A stretch of 64,000 bases of DNA from assembly GCA_934793215.1 (NCBI GenBank), contig CAKVOP010000002.1, positions 124,001 through 188,000 of the forward strand, given 5' to 3'. Source of the stretch: an uncultured Clostridia bacterium. Its GTDB lineage: Bacteria > Bacillota > Clostridia > Christensenellales > UBA1242. Of the stretch, positions 34,870-43,358 are shown in pieces. The position numbers and the translations under genes were made by a program. Numbering within the stretch: position 1 is the first letter of the stretch; every line of letters begins with the position of its first letter. The notes below the pieces were generated by a model, which saw nothing but the letters and a program-made list of their open reading frames with translations, was not told the DNA's origin and ran no database searches.

Positions 34870-35646
34870 TCAAGAGATATTTTCTTTTGACTTTTTACGC
34901 TTATTTACAAATAGCAAAATAAGCATTACGACTCCACCAATAAGGATAATTAAACTCAACAATTGGCTAACTTTAATACTCCCCAGGTAAAGGCTATCCC
35001 CCCTTAATCCTTCTATCCAAAGTCTTGTAGCCCCATAGCATATAAGGTACAAACTCAACATCACCCCTCGCGTTGTAACCTTTTTGTTTAATAGAACCAT
35101 GAAGACAATGAAAATTATAAGACATGAGAAACTTTCATAAAATTGTGTCGCATAGTGCCAAACGCCGTCGGTAAATATACTTATTGGAAAAAAGTGAAGT
35201 GCAGGATTTGTTACTTCGACGCCATAGCAACACCCTGCAAAAATGCAACCTATTCTACCTATGCACTGTCCAAGAGCTAAACTTGGAACGGCAACATCAG
35301 CAATGTCAAAAAAATTCTTTTTGTGAATAAGGCAAAATAATGTGACGGCAATGGCTCCGCCAATTATTCCGCCATAAATTGCCATTCCACCTTCCCAAAT
35401 TTTGAAAAATTGCCAAAATGATGAAATCCCGCCAAAGAAAATAACATAATAAGCCCTAGCACCAAGAATCGAAAGCGGAATTATATAGCAAGCAAGCAAA
35501 AGGATATCATCACTTTTTAACCCTCTTTTCCTTGCATTATAACACGCCACAATTATACCCAGAAGCATTCCTAACGCAATCAAAAAGCCATAATATGACA
35601 CCTTCAAACTAAAAAACAAAAAATAAGTATCGTAAAATCCAAACAT
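34870..35646 (-). CDS. lgt: Prolipoprotein diacylglyceryl transferase
   Basis: Transfers diacylglycerol to the lipobox Cys of prolipoproteins in the membrane, the first step of lipoprotein maturation. The 258-residue protein has about seven TM segments, an essential-region motif QCIGRIGCIFAGCCYG (about 123-138), ATQFYES, and R-L-W-I-E-G-L-R-G-D near 205-214. The GCCYG form is a known Gram-positive variant. No ribosome binding site precedes the ATG; a consensus promoter sits so close that the mRNA should be leaderless. A candidate substrate is the lipoprotein at 26982-28760. Confidence 0.94.
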   Translation of the reverse strand: MFGFYDTYFLFFSLKVSYYGFLIALGMLLGIIVACYNARKRGLKSDDILLLACYIIPLSILGARAYYVIFFGGISSFWQFFKIWEGGMAIYGGIIGGAIAVTLFCLIHKKNFFDIADVAVPSLALGQCIGRIGCIFAGCCYGVEVTNPALHFFPISIFTDGVWHYATQFYESFSCLIIFIVFMVLLNKKVTTRGVMLSLYLICYGATRLWIEGLRGDSLYLGSIKVSQLLSLIILIGGVVMLILLFVNKRKKSKENIS

Positions 35647-35654
35647 ACAATCAT

Positions 35655-35684
35655 ATTATAAGCCTAAATAGAGATGTTTGTCAA
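35655..35684 (-). promoter_or_regulatory. Consensus promoter of lgt, predicts a leaderless mRNA
   Basis: Minus strand TTGACA (35684-35679), 18 bp, TATAAT (35660-35655). Only 8 nt separate the -10 from the ATG at 35646. Confidence 0.75.
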
Positions 35685-35702
35685 ACGAAAATGTTACTAG
35701 AA

Positions 35703-35750
35703 AAAACAAACCGCCATTTAGAGATTCAACTCACTCTTGCGGTTTGTTTT
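35703..35750 (-). terminator. Terminator of the Rho-like gene
   Basis: A perfect 12-bp stem (AAAACAAACCGC / GCGGTTTGTTTT) with a 24-nt loop, T-rich in the minus direction. A second hairpin lies next to it. Confidence 0.7.
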
Positions 35751-35772
35751 AAGAAAAGCAAAGGCTTTTCTT
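35751..35772 (-). terminator. Second hairpin after the Rho-like gene
   Basis: AAGAAAAGC / GCTTTTCTT, a 9-bp stem with a 4-nt loop, directly between the Rho-like stop and the larger hairpin. Confidence 0.55.
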
Positions 35773-35799
35773 CGTTTATTATGTGAAATTAAACATTTC

Positions 35800-36924
35800 T
35801 TATTCGCAAATTTTACAAATTTTAAGTACTTTGTCAACGAAATAGTCATTTCTAGTATCTAAATCACTATATCCAAATAAGCATGTCGCGGTATTGCCAT
35901 TTTCAAAAGCTTTCGCAATCCCTAAAAGTTTTTGCAAAATAATATCAACATTTTCACGTGCATCTCGCTCAAAGCAATTCTCTACCGCTTTTAAGGTATG
36001 CATAATATCATTTACATAAACAAAAACATTTTCTCCTCGTTCATCGCAATTATAAGCATAATTTATAGCATCAATGAGTAGATCAAGATTGTATCTTGCG
36101 TCACTACCGCTTACAGAAACAAATTTTTTATAACCAGTTACATTTTTAAACATGATCATATTTTCATAAGATGTGTTTAAAGCTAAAACGATAAGTTTGA
36201 TATTTTTATTTTTACTCTCTTTCTCCAACTCGTCAAGGAAATCTGTTTCAAAGAGGTCTTCTTTTAAACTTATGACATTCCTTCGTCCCAACGTCACCTC
36301 GTGACAACCAAAAGTCATTTTATCTTTACCTATCACAACCTCGCCATTATTTACAATGCATGGTTCGTAACTTTCAGCATCAATATCATTTATAGTTAGA
36401 ATTTTATTAGCGACAAATTGTCCCTTTTCATGTAATGGAGACGCCTCAACTTCAACAAAATCACCATTTGTAATTTTTGATGAAAATTGAATATCATTTC
36501 TAATAAATATTCTTGACTGATTAGCGTAATCAAAAAACGATATCATACCATCAACTTCGCGAGCATAACCATTTAATTTTTTGCTACCATCCAAAATATT
36601 GTCAAAATTTGGCAAGGTTTGTGCAAAACACATTACACCCTCATAAGTAGGCTTTACTTTGTCGTCTACCCAAGAAGAAGTCACTGTTGTTGCAATTTGA
36701 TCAATAGAAGAAAGTTTTTTGAATGGTCTCCCTTTGCGTTTACCAAGAGAAGAAGGCTCTTCTCCGCTTGAAACAATATCAAGAATCAAATCCACAAGTT
36801 CTTCTCTTTTTTTAGTCGTAGGGCTTTTAACTCCAAGTTCTCTTGCAAGTCCACGAAGTTCAAAAATGCCTAGTGATCGCACTAGTGTTTCCTTGGACTT
36901 TGCCCCATCAAATAAATAAGCCAT
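35800..36924 (-). CDS. Rho-like protein lacking the ATPase P-loop
   Basis: A 374-residue protein built like transcription terminator Rho. It has a SAP-like N-terminal domain (LRGLARELGVKSPTTKKREELVDLIL, about 23-48), a cold-shock-like RNA-binding domain (about 118-182, ending ANKILTINDID) and an ATPase-shaped C-terminus. Alignment by eye with Rho places KLIVLALNTSYENMIMFK where Rho has LLIDERPEEVTDM, and ENVFVYVNDIMHTLKAVEN where Rho has DVVILLDSITRLARAYN. Walker A (GPPRAGKT) is absent and the Walker B Asp is unclear. It has a strong promoter and a normal ribosome binding site, so it is probably expressed. Confidence 0.75.
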   Translation of the reverse strand: MAYLFDGAKSKETLVRSLGIFELRGLARELGVKSPTTKKREELVDLILDIVSSGEEPSSLGKRKGRPFKKLSSIDQIATTVTSSWVDDKVKPTYEGVMCFAQTLPNFDNILDGSKKLNGYAREVDGMISFFDYANQSRIFIRNDIQFSSKITNGDFVEVEASPLHEKGQFVANKILTINDIDAESYEPCIVNNGEVVIGKDKMTFGCHEVTLGRRNVISLKEDLFETDFLDELEKESKNKNIKLIVLALNTSYENMIMFKNVTGYKKFVSVSGSDARYNLDLLIDAINYAYNCDERGENVFVYVNDIMHTLKAVENCFERDARENVDIILQKLLGIAKAFENGNTATCLFGYSDLDTRNDYFVDKVLKICKICE

Positions 36925-36975
36925 AAATTCACCTCATAAAAATTTATTCGACAAATTTCTCTTTTTTATACCCCA

Positions 36976-37004
36976 ATTTTAATGTAAGTACCAGTTTTTG
37001 TCAA
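36976..37004 (-). promoter_or_regulatory. Promoter of the Rho-like gene
   Basis: Minus strand TTGACA (37004-36999), 17 bp, TAAAAT (36981-36976), just after the stop of the upstream exporter gene. Confidence 0.75.
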
Positions 37005-37010
37005 CTAATT

Positions 37011-38012
37011 TTACCAAAATGGCAAGAAACTCAAAACAAAACCTATTAAAAGTGCAAAACCAAATTGTGCCACCGATATTGCAAGGTTTACTTTTACATT
37101 CTTTCGGTTTGAAGTCCAAAGCACAATAAAGCCCACACCAGCACTGGCAGTGAGTCCAGCAACAAGTGCTGGGAACATAAGGATATTTGACATATATAAT
37201 TCTGTTAAAAACACCGAAGCAACGCAATTGGGAATAAGACCAATCACACTTGCTAGTAAAACTTGCAAATATTTGTTTTGAGCGAAAAATCTCGTCAAGC
37301 CACCAAGTCCCACATACCCTTCAATTAAATTAATTGCAAGGGTCGCAACAAAAACATAGGCAATTATTATAAGCGTGTGTTTAAGGGCGTCAAGAAAAAT
37401 ATTGGTCGCACAACAATGTGAATGAGAATGCGTGTGTCCACACTTGTCTTCATGTGCATGGTGACATTCGTGATCATGTTCGTGATGCTTATGCCCCTCA
37501 TGCTCTTCATTCTCATGAATTTCACTTGCGATCTCCTCTTCGGTTTTCTCGCAAGCCGACAAATTTTCGTTGGCATCATGATACTCGTTTAAGGCAGGTT
37601 TCTTTCTTGTAACAAGCCTTATCGTCCAGTCCACCAAATAACCTACTAAAATCGCGTAAACAAGTTTTATAGCCATCAAGAGCAATAGTTTTGGGATAAA
37701 TTCTGGTTTCGAAATCATAAGAGGAAGTGCTTCATCACTTGTTGCAATGAAAACAGCAAAAAGCGTCCCCACCGTTACAATCTTTTTTGAAAACAAACTA
37801 CTCATAACAGACGAAAAACCACACTGTGGCACACTCCCAAGAACTGCTCCAACAACAGGCCCCGCTTTGTTGGTTTTATGAAGAATTTTTGAGTATTTTT
37901 CATTATCGTTATGAGAGAAATAACTTACTAAAAGATATGCAAGATAAAGGACTGGCAAGACCATAATCGTGTCAATAGATGCATCTTTAAGAGCCTCCCA
38001 AAATATCTTCAT
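37011..38012 (-). CDS. ArsP_2-family putative heavy-metal/manganese exporter with His-rich loop
   Basis: A 333-residue membrane protein of the 10-TM putative metal exporter family (PF11449, annotated elsewhere as putative manganese transporter). Two homologous halves carry GSVPQCGFSSVMSSLF (about 59-74) and GLIPNCVASVFLTELY (about 258-273). Between them a cytoplasmic or external loop (about 165-200) is dominated by His, Glu and Cys, e.g. HKHHEHDHECHHAHEDKCGH, likely binding metal. AGAGGG precedes the ATG. The 250-bp upstream region shows no recognisable manganese riboswitch. Confidence 0.82.
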   Translation of the reverse strand: MKIFWEALKDASIDTIMVLPVLYLAYLLVSYFSHNDNEKYSKILHKTNKAGPVVGAVLGSVPQCGFSSVMSSLFSKKIVTVGTLFAVFIATSDEALPLMISKPEFIPKLLLLMAIKLVYAILVGYLVDWTIRLVTRKKPALNEYHDANENLSACEKTEEEIASEIHENEEHEGHKHHEHDHECHHAHEDKCGHTHSHSHCCATNIFLDALKHTLIIIAYVFVATLAINLIEGYVGLGGLTRFFAQNKYLQVLLASVIGLIPNCVASVFLTELYMSNILMFPALVAGLTASAGVGFIVLWTSNRKNVKVNLAISVAQFGFALLIGFVLSFLPFW

Positions 38013-38259
38013 TTTCCCTCTTTAACTTTTTTCAATATTTTTGATACTATATTATTATTTTTTAAATTAATTTACTCTTTTGTTTCGTAACTTTTTGCTT
38101 CAAAATTCGTAACATTTTAATTTTCCAAGCAAATTTAAATTATAATTTAACGTAGTCTTTTACAAACAAAAACCTCACCGCCAAAATCCAGTTTCCCAAA
38201 TTAGGCAAGATGAGTGTTCTGTCGCACATTGCGTAATTACAAAACTTTGCAATATAACC

Positions 38260-39207
38260 TTATTCACCAACAGGCAAATCGTCAATTTTCATTTGTTTTG
38301 TTCTTTTTCTTCTAATTTTTCCTTTAGCAGGTTCTTCTTCCTTTGCCTTTTCATGTTCCTCTTCAACATCAGGTTCTTGATTTTCGCTAGAAGATACTTC
38401 TTCTAGATTTTCAGGCTCTTTCTCTTCGATTTTTTCCTCGGTTTTGGCATTAGCAAGTTTTTCAGCCTTATATTCTTCCATTCTTCTTGCACTTTCTTGT
38501 GGGGAATAAAGAATTATTGTTTGCTTATCTTGATAGCCAATTTGACCATTTAGGTTTGCCGAAATCATGCTCTTTCCAAGCATTTCGTCAATTCTCCCAT
38601 TGTTGAAAGTCGAAACTTCACTTGTATCCGCAAAAAGTCCAACATGACCATTATTTATAGTACCAATTTTGCCATCGTTTAGAAGATAAGTAACACTTCC
38701 GTCGAGCATACTTACAAGGTGTGCGTTGTTTATAATTCCAGTAATGGCACCTGTAATCATTGTAACAATTCTTGCCTTATCTCTAACAAACATGATCTCG
38801 CCGTTTGTCATAGTTGCAAGTTCACTCTTACCATCAACAAAACGGATAAAACCGCCATTCATAGTGCCAATTGTAGCCTTATCTTGAACATAGTCAATCA
38901 CGCATGTATCAATGGTTGTTATTGACGCTTTTCCTCCAACGGTTGTTATTTTCCCGCTTTTGAAAAGACCTATTTTAGCCTTACCATTAAGTGTTTCAAT
39001 TTCACCATTTTCCACCATTTGGATTTTGCTTTTCCCAGTTATTTCTTTAAAAGAGCAATCAAAACTTTCAAGCACAATGGCATTTCCGCTCAATGAAACA
39101 TTTTTACATTTACTTAAAATGTGCACACCAGAAGAAAGAGTAAAATTCGACTCCTCCTCGTGGATTATAGGATCTACGATTTTTTCTTTTTTCTTAAAAA
39201 GACACAT
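38260..39207 (-). CDS. Solenoid protein with twelve 17-residue repeats
   Basis: A 315-residue protein, not recognised. From about residue 32 to 231 it repeats every 17 residues without any insertion or deletion: a Gly or Cys at 34, 51, 68, 85, 102, 119, 136, 153, 170, 187, 204 and 221, usually followed two positions later by Ile, Val or Phe. A typical unit reads GxIxxVxxKAxIxTMxx, which suggests a beta-helix. Residues about 240-315 are charged and low complexity (Glu/Lys rich). There is no signal peptide, so it is cytoplasmic. The start is the ATG at 39207, with GGGGAGG upstream. Confidence 0.7.
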   Translation of the reverse strand: MCLFKKKEKIVDPIIHEEESNFTLSSGVHILSKCKNVSLSGNAIVLESFDCSFKEITGKSKIQMVENGEIETLNGKAKIGLFKSGKITTVGGKASITTIDTCVIDYVQDKATIGTMNGGFIRFVDGKSELATMTNGEIMFVRDKARIVTMITGAITGIINNAHLVSMLDGSVTYLLNDGKIGTINNGHVGLFADTSEVSTFNNGRIDEMLGKSMISANLNGQIGYQDKQTIILYSPQESARRMEEYKAEKLANAKTEEKIEEKEPENLEEVSSSENQEPDVEEEHEKAKEEEPAKGKIRRKRTKQMKIDDLPVGE

Positions 39208-39330
39208 TATTTCCTCCCCGCCACCCAATAATGGGCATTGTTTCATAGTAATAATAACATATAAAAGATTGGTATGCAATTAAAATTCAAAGATTTAAAA
39301 AAAATATTTTTAAAATTTTCACCTCTTTGG

Positions 39331-39359
39331 TTGACTTATCAACTTCCATTGCATATAAT
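39331..39359 (+). promoter_or_regulatory. Promoter of the marR-ABC operon, near-leaderless
   Basis: TTGACT (39331-39336), 17 bp, TATAAT (39354-39359). The ATG at 39373 is 13 nt after the -10, so the leader is only about 6-7 nt and has no ribosome binding site. Confidence 0.75.
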
Positions 39360-39372
39360 CTACTTGTATTAT

Positions 39373-39813
39373 ATGAACGATAGTCTAATTTCATCACTTT
39401 TACTCTTTAAAAAGAGTTTTTATAGTCTCGTGAACAGTCAGTGCCAAAAATACAATTTGACAAGCGCTGAACTCTTTTTGCTTGGAATTCTTTACAAGAA
39501 TGGAGATATGCACCAGATTGAAATTGCAAGGAATATGGACTGTGACAAAGCACACATTCATAGAATAACATGCAAACTTGCCCAAAAAGGCTTTATAGAG
39601 TTTGTAGATTGCCACCACGGAAAAAATCAAACGGTTCATTTAAAAGATTTAGGTCAAAAAATAACCAAATCATTTGATGGGATTATTGCTTCGGTAATGG
39701 AAATAATCTATAAAGATGTCAAAGATGAAGATATAGCATTAACTGCAAAAACAATAGAAAAATTTGCCAAGAACATACTTGACTATAAAGAAAAGGAGAA
39801 AAACAATGTTTAA
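39373..39813 (+). CDS. MarR-family transcriptional regulator
   Basis: A 146-residue winged-helix regulator. The core is LTSAELFLLGILYKNGDMHQIEIARNMDCDKAHIHRITCKLAQKGFI (recognition helix about 65-80), then the wing and a C-terminal dimerisation helix. It lies directly upstream of, and overlaps by 8 bp, the first ABC exporter gene, so it most likely represses its own operon in response to an exported compound. The start is the ATG at 39373, chosen because the promoter -10 lies just ahead of it; earlier in-frame starts would be upstream of the promoter. Confidence 0.9.
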   Translation: MNDSLISSLLLFKKSFYSLVNSQCQKYNLTSAELFLLGILYKNGDMHQIEIARNMDCDKAHIHRITCKLAQKGFIEFVDCHHGKNQTVHLKDLGQKITKSFDGIIASVMEIIYKDVKDEDIALTAKTIEKFAKNILDYKEKEKNNV

Positions 39814-41563
39814 CCTATTTAAATACACAAAAGCGAAAGAGTGGCTCTTATTGTTTCTCTCTTTAATTTTCGTGTGTGGTCAAGTATATTGCAATGTCTC
39901 TATCCCTAACTGCACTCTCGAAATTAGCAATATGCTTATTTCGGTCTCAACAATAGTATGGAAAGATATGCTTTTGGCGTGTCTTAAAATGCTAGTCTTT
40001 GCATTAGGAACTATCATATGCTCTATTTTCGTCAATTTTATCATCACTTATGTGATTACATCTCTTTTAGCAAGAGTAAGAGACAAGATATTTGAAAAAG
40101 TCAACGCTTTTTCTTTTCAGGAAATCAATCACTTTTCTATACCTTCGCTTATCACACGATGCACAAATGATATAACGCAGGTGCAACAAGTTCTAACCAT
40201 GCTTTTAACTATGGGATTAACCGCTCCCCTCACAGCCGTTTATTCAATTATAAATATTGTCAAAATATCTTCTCAATATGGCGTAGGTAAACTTGCATTA
40301 ATCAATTTGTTTTCAGTGCTTGCAATTATGATTGTTGTTTTTGTTATTATTTTCACCGTTATCCCTAAATTTAAAAAGATCCAAAAGGCAACAGACAAAC
40401 TCAACCTTGTAACACGTGAAAGTTTGACCGGCGTCAAGGTTGTTAGAGCAAACGGAAGCGAAGGCAAACAACTCGAAAAGTTTGAAAAAACCAATAAAGA
40501 GTATTCAAAATTAGACCTGTTTACAAGTATTATTATGAGTGCAGTAGACCCAGCACTCTCGTTAATTATGCAAGGCACATCTCTTGCTATTGTTTGGGGA
40601 ATAGGTCTTTTATTGGGCGAAAACCCAGGCTCAATAGCCATTATGAACACTTTTACCCAACTTTCAATGTACATCATAATGGGCTTTACTTCCCTATCTA
40701 TAATTTTTACAATGATACCTCGTGGAAGTGTTTCTGGGAGACGAATTCGAGAAATCTTAAAAACCCCACTTTCTCTTGTTGATGGCTCTGTATGCGAAAG
40801 TTCAAGTGCGGGCACAAGAGGAAGCATTCGCTTTGAAGATGTATCTTTCCGCTATCCAAATTCAAATGCTGATGTTTTGGAACATATTTCTTTCGAAGCA
40901 AAACCGGGAGAAACAGTTGCATTTATTGGCTCGACAGGAAGCGGAAAAAGCACTTTAATAAATCTTGTTCCTAGGTTTTACGACTGTACAGAAGGAAAAA
41001 TATTTGTAAATGGCCTTGAAGTAAAGGAATTTTCTCAAAAAGCCCTTCACAACATTATTGGATATGTTCCTCAAAAAGGATTACTTTTTAGTGGCACAGT
41101 TGAAGACAATGTTCGCTACGGAAAAGAAGACGCGTCCCAAGAAGAAATTGAAAAAGCCATTGAGATTTCTGGCTCAAAGTTTGTGTACAACTTTCCAGAA
41201 GGATTAAAACACCAAATTTCGCAAGGCGGTAAAAATGTATCCGGTGGACAAAGACAACGTCTTTCCATTGCACGTGCAATCATAAAACGACCTGATATTT
41301 TAATTTTTGACGATAGTTTTTCAGCACTCGACTACAAAACAGACAAGGTTGTAAGAAAACGCATCAACAAAGAATATAAAAACACGACCAAACTTATTGT
41401 CGCACAGCGTGTTGGAACAATTATGAACGCAGATAAAATCATCGTTTTAGATGAAGGTAAGATTGTCGGCATGGGAACACACCAAGAACTGCTTGAAAAA
41501 TGCAAAGTTTACAAACAAATTGCATTATCACAACTTTCAGCGGAGGAATTGAAAAATGAGTAA
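39806..41563 (+). CDS. ABC exporter half-transporter, subunit A (degenerate-site Walker B)
   Basis: A 585-residue fused TMD-NBD half-transporter. Six TM segments occupy about 1-300, Walker A STGSGKST is near 375, the ABC signature VSGGQ near 477, and Walker B ILIFDDSFSALD near 498-509. Asp replaces the catalytic Glu, the usual sign of the non-hydrolysing site in a heterodimeric exporter. AAAGGAG precedes the ATG at 39806. It overlaps marR (8 bp) and the next ABC gene (8 bp). Substrates are likely drugs, peptides or lipids. Confidence 0.92.
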   Translation: MFNLFKYTKAKEWLLLFLSLIFVCGQVYCNVSIPNCTLEISNMLISVSTIVWKDMLLACLKMLVFALGTIICSIFVNFIITYVITSLLARVRDKIFEKVNAFSFQEINHFSIPSLITRCTNDITQVQQVLTMLLTMGLTAPLTAVYSIINIVKISSQYGVGKLALINLFSVLAIMIVVFVIIFTVIPKFKKIQKATDKLNLVTRESLTGVKVVRANGSEGKQLEKFEKTNKEYSKLDLFTSIIMSAVDPALSLIMQGTSLAIVWGIGLLLGENPGSIAIMNTFTQLSMYIIMGFTSLSIIFTMIPRGSVSGRRIREILKTPLSLVDGSVCESSSAGTRGSIRFEDVSFRYPNSNADVLEHISFEAKPGETVAFIGSTGSGKSTLINLVPRFYDCTEGKIFVNGLEVKEFSQKALHNIIGYVPQKGLLFSGTVEDNVRYGKEDASQEEIEKAIEISGSKFVYNFPEGLKHQISQGGKNVSGGQRQRLSIARAIIKRPDILIFDDSFSALDYKTDKVVRKRINKEYKNTTKLIVAQRVGTIMNADKIIVLDEGKIVGMGTHQELLEKCKVYKQIALSQLSAEELKNE

Positions 41564-43349
41564 GCAAAACAAAACAAACTCTTCCCCTTCCAAAAAGGCA
41601 AACAACAAACGCTCCTTCAAAGAAATATGGAAGAAAATTATAAAACATAAAGGTCTTTTTGTAACAGGCATTATTTCCGCTGTTGTGTCAGTAGTTTGCG
41701 GAACTTTGCTTGGAAACCTTTTCTTACGCGAATTTATGGCAACCCTCATTGAGGGACATTTTGACACTACAACAATAACAAAATACGGTTTTATTGTTTT
41801 GGCACTATTTCTTGTAGGTGCAATAACTGCCTACCTTGAAAACTTTTGCATGTCAAAAATTTCAGTCACAGTCTCAAAAGAATTGAGGAGCGAAATCGCA
41901 GGCAAAATAAACAAACTTCCTTTAAGTTACATTGACAAAAACAGTTACGGAGACTTGCTTTCTCGTATGACAAACGATGTTGACACTATGGGCAACACTC
42001 TTGAAAGAACTCTTTCTAACATTGTTTCTGCCTCTGTCACTATAATAGGAATTCCAATTATCATGTTTGTCATAAGTTGGCAACTTACTCTTGTATCTTT
42101 ACTACAAATTCCTCTCGCACTGCTCGTTGCATTTGTAATTGTTAAATATAATCAAAAATATTTCGTAAAACAACAAGTAGACCTTGGAAAAATAAACGGT
42201 TATATCGAAGAAAACTTTTCAGGACATAACGTTGTTAAAGCATTTAATGGTGAAGCAAAAGCACAAGAAGAATTTAACAAAATAAACACCGACCTCAAAG
42301 TATCTTCAAGGAAAGCACAGTTCTATTCTGGTCTTATGCACCCTATCATTAACTTGGTAAGCAATATTGTTTATGTGCTTATATGTTTAGTTGGGGCTTA
42401 TATAGCCATAAAATACAATGATGCGTCATTCCTCGCAACAATAACTGTATTTATGATTTATTCCAAATTATTTAACCAGCCTATTTCAACACTCGGCTCA
42501 ATTTCAAGTACCTTACAATCAACTTTTGCAGCAGCTGACAGAGTTTTCGAATTCTTATATGAAAAGGAAGAGCCTGATGAAAGTGACAAAACAGTGACTA
42601 TTGAAAATGTAAGGGGCAAAGTCGAATTTAAAAATGTTAATTTCGGCTATACCCCTGACAAAGAAATTATCCATGATTTCAATTTCACCGCAAAGCCAGG
42701 GCAAAAAATAGCCATTGTTGGGCAAACAGGTGCTGGCAAAACCACAATAGTCAACCTTTTAATGAGATTTTATGAAGTTAACAGCGGGCAAATTTTAATC
42801 GATGATGTTCCTACCACGGAAATGAGTAGAACCTATGTACGTTCTCTATTTGGAATGGTTTTACAAGAAACATGGCTTTTTGAGGGTACAATAATGGATA
42901 ACCTCAAATTTGGCAGACCAGATGCTACTGACGAAGAAGTAGTCGAAGCCTGCAAAATGGCAAATGTAGACCACTTTATCCGCACACAAGCCAACGGTTA
43001 TAATATGTTTTTAACCGAAGACACAAGTATTTCTGCGGGGCAAAAACAACTTTTGACTATTGCCCGTGCAATGATTCAAAACGCCCCTATGCTTATATTG
43101 GACGAGGCAACAAGTTCGGTTGATACAAGAACTGAAATTTTAATTCAAACAGCGATGGATAGACTTACAAAACATAAAACAAGTTTTGTTATCGCACATC
43201 GGCTTTCAACCATTAAGAATGCGGACCAAATTATTGTAATGAAAGACGGTAACATTGTTGAAGTCGGCAAGCATAAAGAACTTTTGGCTAAAAATGGGGT
43301 TTACACAGACCTTTACCAAAGTCAATTTGAAACCAAAGATGAAGAATAA
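41556..43349 (+). CDS. ABC exporter half-transporter, subunit B (catalytic Walker B)
   Basis: A 597-residue TMD-NBD partner of the preceding gene. Six TM segments (about 30-325), Walker A GQTGAGKTT near 390, signature region SISAGQKQ (degenerate SGGQ) near 491, Walker B MLILDEATSSVD with catalytic Glu near 514, and H-loop AHRLST. Canonical Walker B here plus canonical signature in subunit A make one complete ATP site and one degenerate site, as in LmrCD/EfrCD-type exporters. Confidence 0.93.
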   Translation: MSKQNKTNSSPSKKANNKRSFKEIWKKIIKHKGLFVTGIISAVVSVVCGTLLGNLFLREFMATLIEGHFDTTTITKYGFIVLALFLVGAITAYLENFCMSKISVTVSKELRSEIAGKINKLPLSYIDKNSYGDLLSRMTNDVDTMGNTLERTLSNIVSASVTIIGIPIIMFVISWQLTLVSLLQIPLALLVAFVIVKYNQKYFVKQQVDLGKINGYIEENFSGHNVVKAFNGEAKAQEEFNKINTDLKVSSRKAQFYSGLMHPIINLVSNIVYVLICLVGAYIAIKYNDASFLATITVFMIYSKLFNQPISTLGSISSTLQSTFAAADRVFEFLYEKEEPDESDKTVTIENVRGKVEFKNVNFGYTPDKEIIHDFNFTAKPGQKIAIVGQTGAGKTTIVNLLMRFYEVNSGQILIDDVPTTEMSRTYVRSLFGMVLQETWLFEGTIMDNLKFGRPDATDEEVVEACKMANVDHFIRTQANGYNMFLTEDTSISAGQKQLLTIARAMIQNAPMLILDEATSSVDTRTEILIQTAMDRLTKHKTSFVIAHRLSTIKNADQIIVMKDGNIVEVGKHKELLAKNGVYTDLYQSQFETKDEE

Positions 43350-43358
43350 GGAGGACAA

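Noticed and set aside
38013..38259. Manganese (yybP-ykoY) riboswitch before the exporter
   Set aside because: I could not find the conserved loop sequences of that class.
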